Assembly: GCA_035048495.1 (NCBI GenBank)
Contig: CM068546.1
Span: 35,730,674 to 35,794,673 of the forward strand
Direction: 5' to 3'
Length of the DNA stretch: 64,000 bases
DNA from: Euptelea pleiosperma
Taxonomy: Eukaryota; Streptophyta; Magnoliopsida; Ranunculales; Eupteleaceae
Of the stretch, positions 11,058 through 23,903 are shown one piece after another. The notes beneath the pieces were generated by a model. That model was not told where the DNA came from. It did not search any database and worked only from the letters and a program-made list of their open reading frames with translations. Position 1 is the first letter of the stretch. Each line of letters begins with the position of its first letter. The translations under genes were made by a program, and so were the position numbers.

Positions 11058-11276
11058 TAACAGTTCCCTCTTCTAAGAGAAAGTCTTGTGTTATTATAGA
11101 ATAAGGGTCTCTTTGGCAACTAGATATAGATTTGGAATTGAAAATAGAATTCTGGGAGTTATTATAGAAATTGGATGAATGTGTATTCATTCCCAAGACT
11201 TATGATCACGAGCTTTAACTTGCCGAGTTGACAACTAGTTATTCTCTCCTATTGTAATTGACCTTGTCCTCCCGGT

Positions 11277-11995
11277 TTAAAATATGGAAGATCTTTTGGC
11301 AACTTGCTCCAAGTCTTCCCACGTAGCATCTTCTAGAAAGGAATTGGACCAATGAACCAGTATCTGAGTTGTGGCTTGATTATTCTTCTTCACAATTTGT
11401 CGGTCCAAGATGGCTATTGGTTCAAGTCTGATACGTCCGTCCTCTCCGGTTGGTGGCAAGGTGGTTTGGGTTGTAGCTTTATCTCCAATTTTCCTCTTTA
11501 GGCAACAGTGATGGAAAATCGGGTGTACGCCATGTAGCTGGCAATTCGAGCTTTATGCAACCAGCTTGCCGACCCGTTGGATGACCCGAAACGGCCTAGA
11601 ATATCGAGGGGAAAGCTTCTAATTTTTTTATGGCCATCGAAGTTTGCTTGTACGGCTGTAGCTTTAAGTAAACTAGGTCACCAACATTAAACTCGGGTTC
11701 GGCGCCGTGATTATCCGCAATTTGCTTCATCTGACTTTGAACTTCCACTAAATTCTCTCGTAACAATCAAACCATGGCATCTCTAACCCAACCCTAAGTC
11801 ACCCGAAACATAGTATTAATACAAGGGAAGAGGTTGCCTATAGACCGCCTCATATGGGGTGATCTTTGTAGACGAGTGGAACACGGTGTTGTGCCACCAT
11901 TCCGTCAATGGAAGCCATTTGGCCCATTGGTTGGGCAAATTTTCTAAGCACTAGCTTGCAATTTCGGTCTAACTGTCAACTGTATATGCTCCCGC
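11277..11995 (-). pseudogene. Ty3/gypsy retrotransposon pol 3' fragment (integrase end and chromodomain)
   Basis: On the minus strand, in broken frames, GDLVYLKLQPYK is followed by PRYSRPFRVIQRVGKLV, PIAILDRQIVKKNNQATTQI and LVHWSNSFLEDATWEDLEQV. These are the C-terminal integrase block and the chromodomain of plant chromoviruses. Frameshifts and a missing reverse transcriptase show it is a dead fragment. No LTR was identified. Confidence 0.75.
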
Positions 11996-12526
11996 TTCGC
12001 ATCAGAATCTCAATCAACCAAATCAATCCAATCAATTGGAAAAAGGTAAATAACAGGAACTAGGCAAAGTAGTGGTCCTAGAACCGGATCTGTCGGTTTG
12101 CGGTTACGTTGTATGAGGAACAGGGCCATCTCTACCTTAAGGCCATTAACTCAGTCGACTAAGGCCCCTCGATGAGAGAAGGAGCCCAGCCCAAACCCTA
12201 CATAGCACATTTTGTTCGGGCCCACTAACCATATCGATGTTTAGCCCACCCCCTGTTAGACATATATATATACAAACCAAAAATCAACCTGATTGGTTAT
12301 CTATAGCCATAGATTTTAGTTTAAGATTGATTCTAGCCGTTGGATTCAGGCTATGTTTTTTAGGTAGTAAATCCAATGTCTAGAAATCATCTATCAAGCT
12401 GATTTTAGTGCATTTATCCACCAATAATGCCCCGAGCCCAACCCTTTTATATTTAATATATTAATATATATTGTATTAATTAAAAACTAAACTCTCTATA
12501 TAATATAAAATCTTTATTTAACAACT

Positions 12527-12755
12527 ATGGTGAGGATGATTCTACAGTGAGGAGATTATCCTCAAAAAAATTCAAATCATTCTGATATTCATAGATTGGT
12601 TTAGAAGCTGAAGAACTATGGACCGTCGATTTTTACCGTGTAACTTGAAAACCACATTTGATGGGGTTAGAAATTTCGGAATGGGCTGATTTTTTGTTGG
12701 GGGTGATCTATATGGTGAGGATATCATCCCCACCAAAAATCAGCCATTGATTCCG
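12527..12755. mobile_element. Foldback MITE, GGCGTACCCAC family, ends trimmed
   Basis: GGTGAGGATGATTCTACAGTG, TAGATTGGTTTAGAAGCTGAAG and GGGCTGATTTTTTGTTGGGG match 9492-9761 throughout. The outermost GGCGTACCCAC arms are lost. Confidence 0.55.
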
Positions 12756-13289
12756 TTCTCCTACCACCTCTTTCTCTCTTTTCAAAAATGTATTTCTTCT
12801 CCATATATCAAGCACTCGCATTTTTTAAAAAATTATAATTTTCTTGAAAATTTTCAAAAAATCATTACTTTCAATTTGTAAGGTAATTTGCAGCAAAAAT
12901 GGATCCATTAGAAACCTCTTGAAGAGATCTTTACAATGATTTCAATACTAACTACTTTTATTCAATTATAAATTTATAATTTATTTTATTTAAAATTATT
13001 ATTATACCCTTGAAAGCATAACTTTTTATGATAGCAACACTAAACTATAAAAGGATTAATATAGTTACTTAAAGTGTCATTTTAATCAGGCAAAACATCG
13101 ATCTTGGTTCTAAATGGAGTGTTTTAGTTTATTTCTAATTTTGAGGGTTATAGGTGAAATGAATAAAGAAGATAAATGTACAAGAAGAAGAATGAGGAGG
13201 AAGAAGAAGAAAAAGAAGATTCTATGGCAACTCTTTGAATCTTTTCTGTCATTGCACATCAAACAAAAACTAAAGGAAGGCACAAAATC

Positions 13290-13650
13290 TCAGATTTGGT
13301 CTTACTTTTTGGGCCCTATGGGTCTTTCTTGGGTGATGCCTTAGTCGGTTGGAGGTTTATTAGGTGGTTGGCCTAAACTGGGTTTCTCTGGTAAAAGGAA
13401 GATCATTTGGAGAATGGTTCCCTACACGATTCTGTGGGGCATTTGGATGGAGAGAAATAATAGAATCTTTAAAGATATAGAAAACCCTTTTTAGAAAGTC
13501 AACATCTACATTGAGGCGAGGGTAGGGCTCTTTGTGTTTTTGGGCCGGATCCTTGCATACTTTTCTTTTTTCCTTCTCTTGTATCCTTTGAGATCTTCTC
13601 GATCTCCTTTCAATCTACTTTTGACTTATCAAAAAAAATAAAAATAAAAA
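13290..13650 (+). pseudogene. L1-type LINE 3' end
   Basis: Reading with a few stops gives RKIIWRMVPYTILWGIWMER, NNRIFKDIENPF and LLYPLRSSRSPFNLLLTYQ, the zinc-knuckle tail of the plant L1 reverse transcriptase ORF, followed by an A-rich tail at 13629-13652. Confidence 0.6.
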
Positions 13651-13779
13651 CATACAGAGAATGTTTGTTTATTTATTTCATATATTTTTTATCTTTCTTT
13701 CCTTCATTCCATTTCTCTTTATTTTTTTATTTTTTATTTTTTATGTTGGTAGGACTATATTTTAATTCTACTAATATTC

Positions 13780-13807
13780 ACGCGCATCGCGTGTGCCACT
13801 CTACTAG
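13780..13807 (+). mobile_element. Helitron 3' end
   Basis: CACGCGCATCGCGTG (subterminal hairpin) then TGCCACTCTACTAG and T at 13808. This is the canonical plant Helitron terminus. No matching 5' end was found upstream, so the element's length is unknown. Confidence 0.55.
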
Positions 13808-14449
13808 TTATGATAGTGGGGTCGTAAAGAGTAGGAACAGTTCCGAGCATATCTTTTAAATAACAAAGATGCTCAAATGACATTTTTACCATTTGTTATT
13901 ATTATTAAAGGTAAAAAAGAGTGAATGACATATTATCGAAAGAAGTAGCCAAATGTGAACAATCTTTTTGCCCTCGAGTTTCATCGAATAATAGTAAAGA
14001 TTCGATATGCGCTTGAAATTATATTGTTGGATAATCCTAACCATCTAGACAATTAAGTTGACCAACATTAATTTTGAACAGTTGTCACAATGATTTTTAA
14101 CCATCAAGAAGGAAAAAAAATTTTGATTGGTTAATATCTCTAACCATTATATTTTAACACTTTTTAAGATGTGATTTTAGCCGTTGGATTCGACAATTTT
14201 TTTGGGTACCAAATCCAACAGCTAGAAATCAAGTGTTGTTATGGGAAAGACTTTGCTTGAAATTTCTTTTCCAAATATTGCTTACCATATATTGTATGTG
14301 ATCTAAAAACTTGGTTCTGCTGTCTTTGTTTGCATTAACCTCTACTCGCCAAGTAAACTAAAGAGGAGTAAAACATATAAGAAAATGAGTCCGTCTAGTG
14401 CTACACCCATTTCTTAGATCTAGTTCTTACACCCAGGGATGGGGCCCAC

Positions 14450-14700
14450 ATGGAGATTGTCCAACCACAAAATAAGTTTTTCATGCTATGGTTACCCTCC
14501 TCACAAAAAATCAGGAAAATTCAACATTCCTAACCTGAAGAAAAATAGACTTTAATTTGAAAAATGCAGACCATCCAATTAAACCATTATTTTGGGTCAA
14601 TTTTTTATATGGTTGGCAATGTTGAAATGAACTGATTTTTGGCGATGATGATTATCATGCCAAAAACAGATCTATGTGGACCCCGCATCTGGGTGTACGT
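14450..14700. repeat. Diverged foldback repeat
   Basis: GGGGCCCACATGGAGATTG and TCACAAAAAATCAGG on the left, AACTGATTTTTGGCG and ATGTGGACCCCGCATC inverted on the right. Related to the GGCGTACCCAC family but too diverged to set exact ends. Confidence 0.4.
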
Positions 14701-14803
14701 AGTTCTAGACCGACTATAAGAAATATACATTGATAATAAAAAAAAAAAAAAACAACAACAACAACAAATAATCAAGAAACATAAAATTAAACCTAGTTAT
14801 TAA

Positions 14804-17080
14804 TCACAACATAACTGTTATGGTTTCCGTGGTATCTTGTGTCATTTCCTTTTCTTCGGTGTCCCATAGGAAATAAGCATATGCTGCGAGTACATCACTG
14901 CAAAGATTGAAATACATATATATCACTCCAAAACTCAAGTTCAGTCATATATGTGTGTGTGTGTGTGTGTGCGCGCTCGCACGCTACCTGTTCATGGGGG
15001 AGGCTTGTATGGCGCGCTCAAAGTAGTTGGATGCTGTTTCTTCGTCTCCGTGGACTTCCAATCTTAGTTTTGCATACTCTGACAGGACTTCGCCATCATT
15101 TGGCTCAGCTAAGATTGCTCTGGAGTAAAACTCCTCTGCTTTCATGTTATCTCTCTTGGTCTTTTTTTTTTATTCAAGAAAAAAAAAAAAAAAGTCATTT
15201 TAAGCTCCAATAAAAGAATTTCGAGATGAAATGAGACGAAAAATATATAACTAGTACTGTTCATTTTTGTGCAATAGTATTTTGTCATTGTCGTCCACAT
15301 CTAGATCACACCACTTCAACCATAGTCTTAGTCAAGGTTTAAAAAACGGCCGTTATAACGGATTCGGACCAACCCCGTTACGTTATGGACCGTTAAAATG
15401 CCCAGAAAATAATGGCCGTTATTTTCTGGAAATTTTTGTGAAAAAAAAGGCCTTTATTATCGTTTTTTTTCCGTTATTTTCCATTATATTATATATTTTT
15501 TCCTTTATTTTCCATTTTTGAAATTTTGAAATTCAAATTTTAAAATTCAAAATTTGAATTTCAGAGCCATTTTTTCCGTTTTTGCCCCTGAGCGTTTTTT
15601 TTCGTTATAACGGAAAAAACGGTAACACCCCCAGTCCGTTATAACATCCCCTTTAAACCTTGTCTTAGTGACAACCTTCTTAACTGTTGTTAGAACAGCG
15701 AAGAAGCAGTATAACTGTTAAAACGGTGAAGAAGCATCAAGGCCCCACCACCGTTACCCCTGTTATTTTCGTTATGTAGAACCTTGATTCAAACTATGTT
15801 TCGGAGGGCAGATGAAAGCAAGTTGTGTGTAGTCAGTAATATGTTTCGGACATAATTAGTAAGTTTGTGTATTGTATGTGGATTTTACGAATTTTGTAAA
15901 AAAAAATTATGAGACTGAATTTTCAAAGATTCAGTAAATTTCAGGAGCTGTATTATTCTCATAATATACACAAATTATCTCCAATTATTGAAAAAAAACC
16001 CAAATTATACTTAAACTTTTTTCATATTTTATTTTTGCCATATGCCGAATTGCTAACTATGATCACCCCACCTCGTGTTACTTAATTTCAAGTAAAAACG
16101 GGGTGATCGATCTGGCTCTATTTGATCATCAAAGGAACACTAGCTATTATCTATACTATTATAAAGCAACAAATATCAGGCTGATTAGTGATTTCGAACC
16201 TTTGGATCTGTGTACCCCAAATAATGCTTGCAATCTACTGTTAAAAAATCAAATCCTTAAAATCACTAATCAGTCTGATTTTTTTGCATGTAGACCCATC
16301 TAGGGATGAGCCAAACATGATGATGGTCTCTAAGAGTGTGCCATGTGTAAGGTGCTGCCTAGTAGTAAGTGTTAATGTCACAAAAGTATCACTTTCATGG
16401 AGAGAGAGAGAGAGTGTTAAGTTTCACACCTTGTATAGATAGCGAGCATAATTTCCCAATATACGTGGATTGCATGGGTTCTCTTTTACGCTCTTCTCAA
16501 AATATTGTTGTTGCATCTGATCATCATCAAACTTGGTTTCCTTGACCGGTGGGCCCATGCCCAACCCTATAGCCATATAAAAGGTCGTAGGTTCCTGTAA
16601 GAAGTTGTGACCAAAAATTGATGCCGGAAGAGGACAACTGTTGCTCCTCACGTGCGACGTTAGGTTAAACAAGCCAAACCCTCCATTATTTTCCCTTGTG
16701 CTAGCATGATCACCGGGGAAACTAAACTCATCTTCTTTCGTATTGTAACCATCTGTGCTTTCCACTTCTTCATTATCTTCTCCTTCAACCACATTCCTGA
16801 CATACAATGAGAACGATAGAAAGCGTTCGAGCTTTCTCATGCTCTTGCATTTTACTGGAGAGTCTTCTGCCGTCGTCTTCTCCGTTGATAGCGTGGCTTT
16901 TAAATTTCCATCGGAGTAGACACGTCGGGCCTGCTTCAATCGCCATGTACGTGGAGACACGTCGGTTGGGAACAATATTTTACGGTGGTTTCTGGATGTC
17001 TTCGAAGGGTTTTGCGAGCTTCCTCTAGCTTCAAGCATGGAAGGCAGGATGGGGGTGGAGGAGCTTCTTAGCAGCATCAT
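14804..17080 (-). CDS. TPR-like superfamily protein
   Basis: Three exons on the minus strand: 17080-16430 (217 codons), 15160-14988 (57 codons plus 2 nt) and 14897-14804 (1 nt plus 31 codons with stop), giving 305 aa. The open frame extends further upstream, but the first ATG is at 17080 and the start MMLLRSSSTPILPSM matches how this plant family begins. The N-terminal half is low-complexity and basic. The C-terminal part carries degenerate TPR helices: YFEKSVKENPCNPRILGNYARYLYK, AEEFYSRAILAEPNDGEVLSEYAKLRLE and ASNYFERAIQASPMNSDVLAAYAYFLWD (each segment spans one helix pair). Family knowledge: a protein-interaction scaffold of unknown process, often stress-inducible. The exon 2 acceptor could instead lie 6 nt further in (removing Thr-Lys). 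Intron 2 borders a GT microsatellite. Intron 1 holds a Helitron and a hAT MITE. A Tourist MITE starts 80 bp upstream of the ATG. Arabidopsis counterpart by memory: At1g80130. Confidence 0.85.
14948..14976. repeat. GT/GC microsatellite in intron 2 of the TPR gene
   Basis: About ten GT units followed by GCGCGC, only about 12 bp from the exon 2 donor. Length changes here could affect splicing. Confidence 0.85.
15333..15661. mobile_element. hAT-like MITE in intron 1 of the TPR gene
   Basis: Begins CAAGGTTTAAAAAACGGCCG, ends CCCCTTTAAACCTT, with exact 8-bp duplications GTCTTAGT at 15325-15332 and 15662-15669. The interior has CGTTATAACGG and AAATTTTGAATTT motifs. Confidence 0.8.
16150..16362 (+). 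mobile_element. Short Helitron in intron 1 of the TPR gene
   Basis: Starts TCTATACTATTATAAAGC after an A and ends GCTGCCTAG before a T, the A|TC...CTAG|T rule for Helitrons. At 213 bp it keeps the 5' end but lacks the clear 3' hairpin of the copies in the PLD gene. Confidence 0.6.
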
Positions 17081-17160
17081 GACTGATTTATGATGAATTG
17101 CCACAACTCCTTCTAATTGTCTACAAGTAATTGAGATTAAGGTGTCAAATTATTAGCTTA

Positions 17161-17666
17161 GGGTGTGTTTGAATCTCGTATTTTCTCGGGAAAATCAGAT
17201 TTTCCCGTCCAAGCCTGGAATTCATTTCTGTTCCATATAGATGAGAATTCGTTTTCATGAAAATTCACCCTTATTTTCTCACATAATTGATAATTGCATA
17301 TTTTCGATCTTGGGTGCAACAAACAGCCTTATGAGGTGTATTTTTCCAAGAACATTTTCTATAAGAAAATTTAATTTTTCCGAGAAAATACATCTGGGAA
17401 ATGCCTTAAAATGGCTGATTGATTGCAACTGAGAACACTTATTTCAATCATTAATATATAAGAAAATAAAGACGTATTTTCAGGTGGAAATGAATTCTCA
17501 CCTATATGGATGAGGAATGAATTCCGGGCTTAGTAGGTAAAATTATCTAGATTATTTAAAAGGCTTGGTAGGGAAAATTATACAGATTTAAAAAGGCTAT
17601 CTAACAATGAACAGTTTTGTTTTCGCAAGGAAAATGCAATTTTCTCCCTGGCAATCAAACACGCCA
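17161..17666. mobile_element. Tourist-like MITE upstream of the TPR gene
   Basis: Left end GGGTGTGTTTGAATC, right end inverse TGGCGTGTTTGATTGCC, with TTA on both sides (17158-17160 and 17667-17669). It shares internal segments (TACATCTGGGAAATG, GGCTGATTGATTGCAA) with the copy at 23904. Its edge is 80 bp upstream of the TPR ATG. Confidence 0.7.
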
Positions 17667-18189
17667 TTAATTAAATTCAGTGTAATAATTCTAGCAAACA
17701 ATATCCCAAAGGAGTTGCATTTGCATATTTTAATTCAAGGCGTAGTTTTTGAAGCAGTTTTTCTAATCTTTTACTGGGCAACGCAATTAAGGTGTTGCTC
17801 GCTAGGATTTCTCAATTGGTTTGATAGATCCAATAATTTGAAGTAAATCAATAATTAGCATAATACTGAGATGCAGCAAATTCAAAACAAAGGAAAAAAA
17901 CTGAAACGGGTGCATCGGTTTCACCTGTTTTGTGAAAGAATTCTTGAAAATCTGTTGGATTCAACCTTCAAAAGAGATTCAAAGCTTAAGGTAATCCAAG
18001 ACAGAAGAAACCGTCTTAAATGGCAGGCCGTGGGAGTATATATTCTTTTTCTTTCTTTTTCACTTTTTTTTAATGGTCAGAATTGGTCAAAACTGTTGAA
18101 AATCCCTTCGGTTGGATTAAATTGGGGGTTTTCTCAGCCATGAACTTTTCTAACACATTCTCTTAACATTTGCCCAATCTTAATCACAA

Positions 18190-18514
18190 CAGTTCATTAT
18201 TACGTGGCGCGTACTCTTTCAGGCCCACTGGTCCATGAATGTTTGGCCCACACCTTAATGGACCTACACACCAAAACTCAGCATGATCGGTGATTCCTAG
18301 CTATTCAATTTGAGCACTTTTTTCATCATGGGCTTAGAACCAACCTTTGAGCTTTGTTCATAAAGCCCATGAAGAAAAAGTGCCCAACTCTCCATGGGCT
18401 AGAAAGTACCAATCATGCTGATTTTTGGTGTAGGTCCACCAAGGTGTGGGCACACATTCATGATTAGTAGCCACGTGGCACTTTGAGGGATCTGTATAAA
18501 AATTTTTATACAGA
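18190..18514. mobile_element. Foldback element with terminal hairpin
   Basis: GTGGCGCGTACTCTTTCAGG, AATGTTTGGCCCACACC and, inverted, GGTGTGGGCACACATTCATG, CACGTGGCACTTTG. It is followed by a perfect 24-bp palindrome at 18491-18514 centred on AAAAATTTTT. Relative of 8030-8352. Confidence 0.5.
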
Positions 18515-18699
18515 ATTTGTATTATATAGAACGGCTCACTATAAAGGTGACTTTTTGGAGAAATTTGTGTGCATCCGACCCTCCCGTAGGTCTAGATCAT
18601 ACAATACAGTTTGAAGGTGATTTGTGTCACTTAAACCGACGGGCCACGCAAAAATCCAAGGCCTAGGCTCGGGCCCAGTCGGGCTGGGCCCAATTTTTT

Positions 18700-18910
18700 T
18701 AAAAAGGGTCGGGCTCCAATGATCGGCGTTTTATGACAAGCTCACGAGACAGGCCCTGTCGGACATGGATTCCAAGAATCCAACGGTCGTGATAGTGCTG
18801 AGCTGGCATTCACTTTTTACCAAAGCAAACCGCTGATGGATTCTGAGAATCCACACCCGCCAAGACCTGTCCCGTGAGCCTGTCATAAAAGGCAGGTCAT
18901 GGGAGCCTGT
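18700..18910. repeat. Foldback element, GAGAATCCAACGG family
   Basis: TTATGACAAGCTCACG, GACAGGCCCTGTCG and GGATTCCAAGAATCCAACGG, with inverted GGATTCTGAGAATCC, GACCTGTCCCGTGAGC and TGTCATAAAA. It abuts the palindrome-array element at 18917. Confidence 0.55.
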
Positions 18911-18916
18911 ACCTTT

Positions 18917-19497
18917 AAAAAAACGGAAAATTGCATAAAAGAAAACAAACTTTAATCTATTTACAAAAAAGAATACAACTTTTCGCAAATCCCAAAAAAG
19001 AAAACGAAACGCCCTTTCAAATGGCGTTTCGTCTGCTGTCAGTCGAATCAGTCATCGACTGACTAACGAATGACTAATGGCTGACACGTCTGACAAACGC
19101 CCTTTTAAATGGCGTTTATTCCTGAGAAATGATTTTTTAAAAAACGTTTTTATGAAAAAAAAATGCCCTTTCAAAGGGCGTCTGCCAGGCGACGACTGAT
19201 TCATCTTCTAGGTCCGCCAAAATGGGCGTAAAAATTGGGGTTCCCTGTTTATCAAAAAACGCCCTTTAAAATAACGTCTGTCAGTTGTCAGAGGTCTGAC
19301 AGGCGTTTTTTAAAAAGGCGTCTATTACTGAAAAACGCCCTTTAAAATGGCGTTTTTTACTGACAAACGCCCTTTTAAAGGGCGTTTTTTGATAAACATG
19401 TGCCACGTAATTTCGTTTTCTTTTTTGGGATTTGCGAAAAGTTGTATTCTTTTTTGTAAATAGATTAAAGTTTATTTTCTTTTTAGAAATTTTCTGT
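18917..19497. mobile_element. Foldback element with about 90-bp terminal repeats and a palindrome array
   Basis: The left 90 bp (AACGGAAAATTGC ... CTTTAATCTATTTAC ... TTTTCGCAAATCCC) return inverted at about 19410-19497 with only a few differences. Between them at least six copies of a roughly 20-bp palindrome, AACGCCCTTTNAAANGGCGT, stand at 19006-19030, 19095-19117, 19163-19181, 19258-19276, 19331-19357 and 19363-19388, mixed with TCTGACA/TGTCAG words. No reading frame is present. The family is not recognised. Confidence 0.65.
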
Positions 19498-19804
19498 TAA
19501 AAAAATGTGCAAACGGCTTTTCGAGCGCAAACTGGGATTGGGCCAGGCCTGGGCCAATTTCAAGCCTGGTTGGGTCATTTCGGCTCATGCTAGTTTTGGG
19601 ACGGGTCGGGCTTCAAGAGGTAAGTCTGGGCTCGGTCCAAGGACCTAACAGTGCGGATAGGGTGTGGGTCCGTCTTTGGCCCGGACATCGGGCAGGCCGC
19701 GGGCCAACGTTACACCCTTCACATTCATAGTCGGATCCAAAGACAGGTCTGGCCGGATCTTACCCGTTTTATGTTATATTTCTTCCTTTTATTGATATAG
19801 AAAA

Positions 19805-20195
19805 AGGCTCAGGCTCCAGTTACCGCCCCAAAATGACAGACTTCGATTACAGGACACAATATGAGCAACGTGGAACACTCTTATAGGACGCAAACCGTAT
19901 GGATGTTTGGCCAATCCATAAGTGGACCTACAAACCAAAAATCAGCCTGATTAGTGATTTATAGACGTTGGATTGGATTTATTTACATAGGTTAATCTCA
20001 AGTGGAATTTGAGCAGTATTTGAGGTACAAAGATCCTATGCCCAGAAATCACTAATAAGGCTGATGTTTGGTTTGTAGGTCCACCCAGGGATTGGAAAAA
20101 CATCCATACGGTCAGAGTCCTCTAATAGTGTGCCAAATGGCTCATATTGTGTCCTGTAACCGGAGCCCGTCATTTTAGGGCGGTAAATGGAGCCC
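19805..20195. mobile_element. Foldback MITE, G-box family, upstream of RPL19
   Basis: GGCTCCAGTTACCGCCCC, TACAGGACACAATATGAGC and CGTATGGATGTTTGGCCAATC at the left recur inverted at the right, ending TTAGGGCGGTAAATGGAGCC. The G-box of each arm has decayed here. It ends about 205 bp before the RPL19 ATG. Confidence 0.65.
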
Positions 20196-20244
20196 AACCC
20201 GGAAAAACCCTTTATAGTTTTCAAATCTACAATTATGCCACCAC

Positions 20245-20315
20245 AAAACCCTAGAAACAAAAACTCATGGTTGTCTCTCTTTCTCTCTCTCACTTTGCCC
20301 TAGCCCTAACCCTAG
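20245..20315 (+). promoter_or_regulatory. Telo-box-like motifs of the RPL19 promoter
   Basis: AAAACCCTAG at 20245-20254 and CCCTAACCCTAGC at about 20304-20315 resemble the interstitial telomere motif (AAACCCTA) found just upstream of many plant translation genes. AGCCCA at 20191-20196 is a reverse site II (TGGGCT), the motif that usually partners telo-boxes; it lies in the terminal repeat of the neighbouring MITE. A GA-rich leader (GAGAGGAGAGG) directly precedes the ATG. Confidence 0.55.
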
Positions 20316-20401
20316 CTTGCATCGTGATATAAAAACTTCTTTTCTCTCGTTCTAAAATCCTCTAGTTCCGTATCAGCGCGAGAGAGGAGAGGAGAGGAGA
20401 G

Positions 20402-22663
<2,262 letters not shown>

Positions 22664-23751
22664 GGCAATTGGCGACGAACGTTAAAAGCTTGATGGCTTT
22701 CTGTCATCATAGAGTAGGTTTTTGGAAGCCTTGTTTTTTTGTTTATTCCTTTGTTCCTTTACACCCCAGATAAAAGGAGACTTAAATTGCAGAAATCTTT
22801 GAACTAGTAGTTTCTTTTGTTCTGTTGAGTGATTTCTTTATACCTTGATTGCGGTGAATGAATGAATTATGTCGGTAAATGTGCTTGCAACGTTGAGAGT
22901 ATGGCATGCCTTACTATTACTTCATAGTTTTTTAGTCGATGATGTTCTACCTTGAACCATCACTGTGTGTGTGCCAACTAGATGGCTATCAATGCACGTA
23001 AGCCATTCATTCGAATTGGTACATAATTCAGATAAATTTTACAGATACTAGAATGAGCCGCAGTCTCCTTTTGCCTGTTGAGATGCACATGGGCATGTCA
23101 ATGTTGATGAAAGGGGTGTTGATTGGCAGGGCTGGTTCCATGGGCTTGTGCTGTATTAACAGGCCTGTATTATTGTGCCTGTTGGGATGCACATCGACAT
23201 GGCGATGTTTGAGAGATGGCATGAGTTTTTATTTCCCAATATATTGACTTGGACTGTTCATTTTGTCGAAACCATTTTTGCAGGCCCATATTGGAAAACC
23301 ATTCATTCAGGGGGAATGGAAGGGGTGTTAATTGGCTTAGCTGGTCCCATGGACGTGCTGTGATGGATCTGGGTTTTAAAGGCATGTTAAATTATTGGTT
23401 TTGGGTATGGAATTTAGCGAAAAGAGACTAATGGCATGGCCAGTTAAGTCTATTCTCTGTATGGGTTTGTGCCTAATATGTTAAGACCCGCCATTAGCGA
23501 GGCTGGGTTTGGGCAGAGCTTAGACTGAACTCGATCCATTAAAACCCCGAGAGTGAAAAAAAATCCTCTATTTGGCATATTTGATTGTGATATCGCATCG
23601 AAAACAATTTTCTGAGTCATGTTTGGATGCACTCTGCAATTACAGAAATTTAGGCTAATGCACGCTCCCATACTTTCATGTTTAAGAGATCTATATCAGT
23701 TTTTCTGACTTGTGTTTTGAACCGAATATTGAGCTTGCCAACTCATCAAGC

Positions 23752-23866
23752 AGTGAAGCAGTGGCCAATCAAATGGCGCCACGATCTGCTGTTCTTTCTG
23801 GTTTTTGTTCAAACGCATCAGCGGTTTGTGGCACCATTTGATTGGCCACTGCTTCGCAGCTTCAAA
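23752..23866. repeat. Compact 115-bp hairpin
   Basis: AAGCAGTGAAGCAGTGGCC with CAATCAAATGGCGCCAC on the left pairs with GTGGCACCATTTGATTG and GCCACTGCTTCGCAGCTT on the right, leaving a short loop. Probably a small MITE; the fold resembles a small-RNA precursor. Confidence 0.7.
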
Positions 23867-23903
23867 AAAAAAAAATTCTCCAACCTCACTGTACTCTCTT
23901 TTA

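Noticed and set aside
16424..17104. Start of the TPR protein at 17104
   Set aside because: The codon there is GTG. The first ATG is at 17080 and the family begins M(M)LLRSSSTP.
23028..23431. Small genes in overlapping frames on both strands
   Set aside because: Frames come from a diverged direct repeat (GGGGTGTT.ATTGGC, GATGCACAT) without protein similarity.
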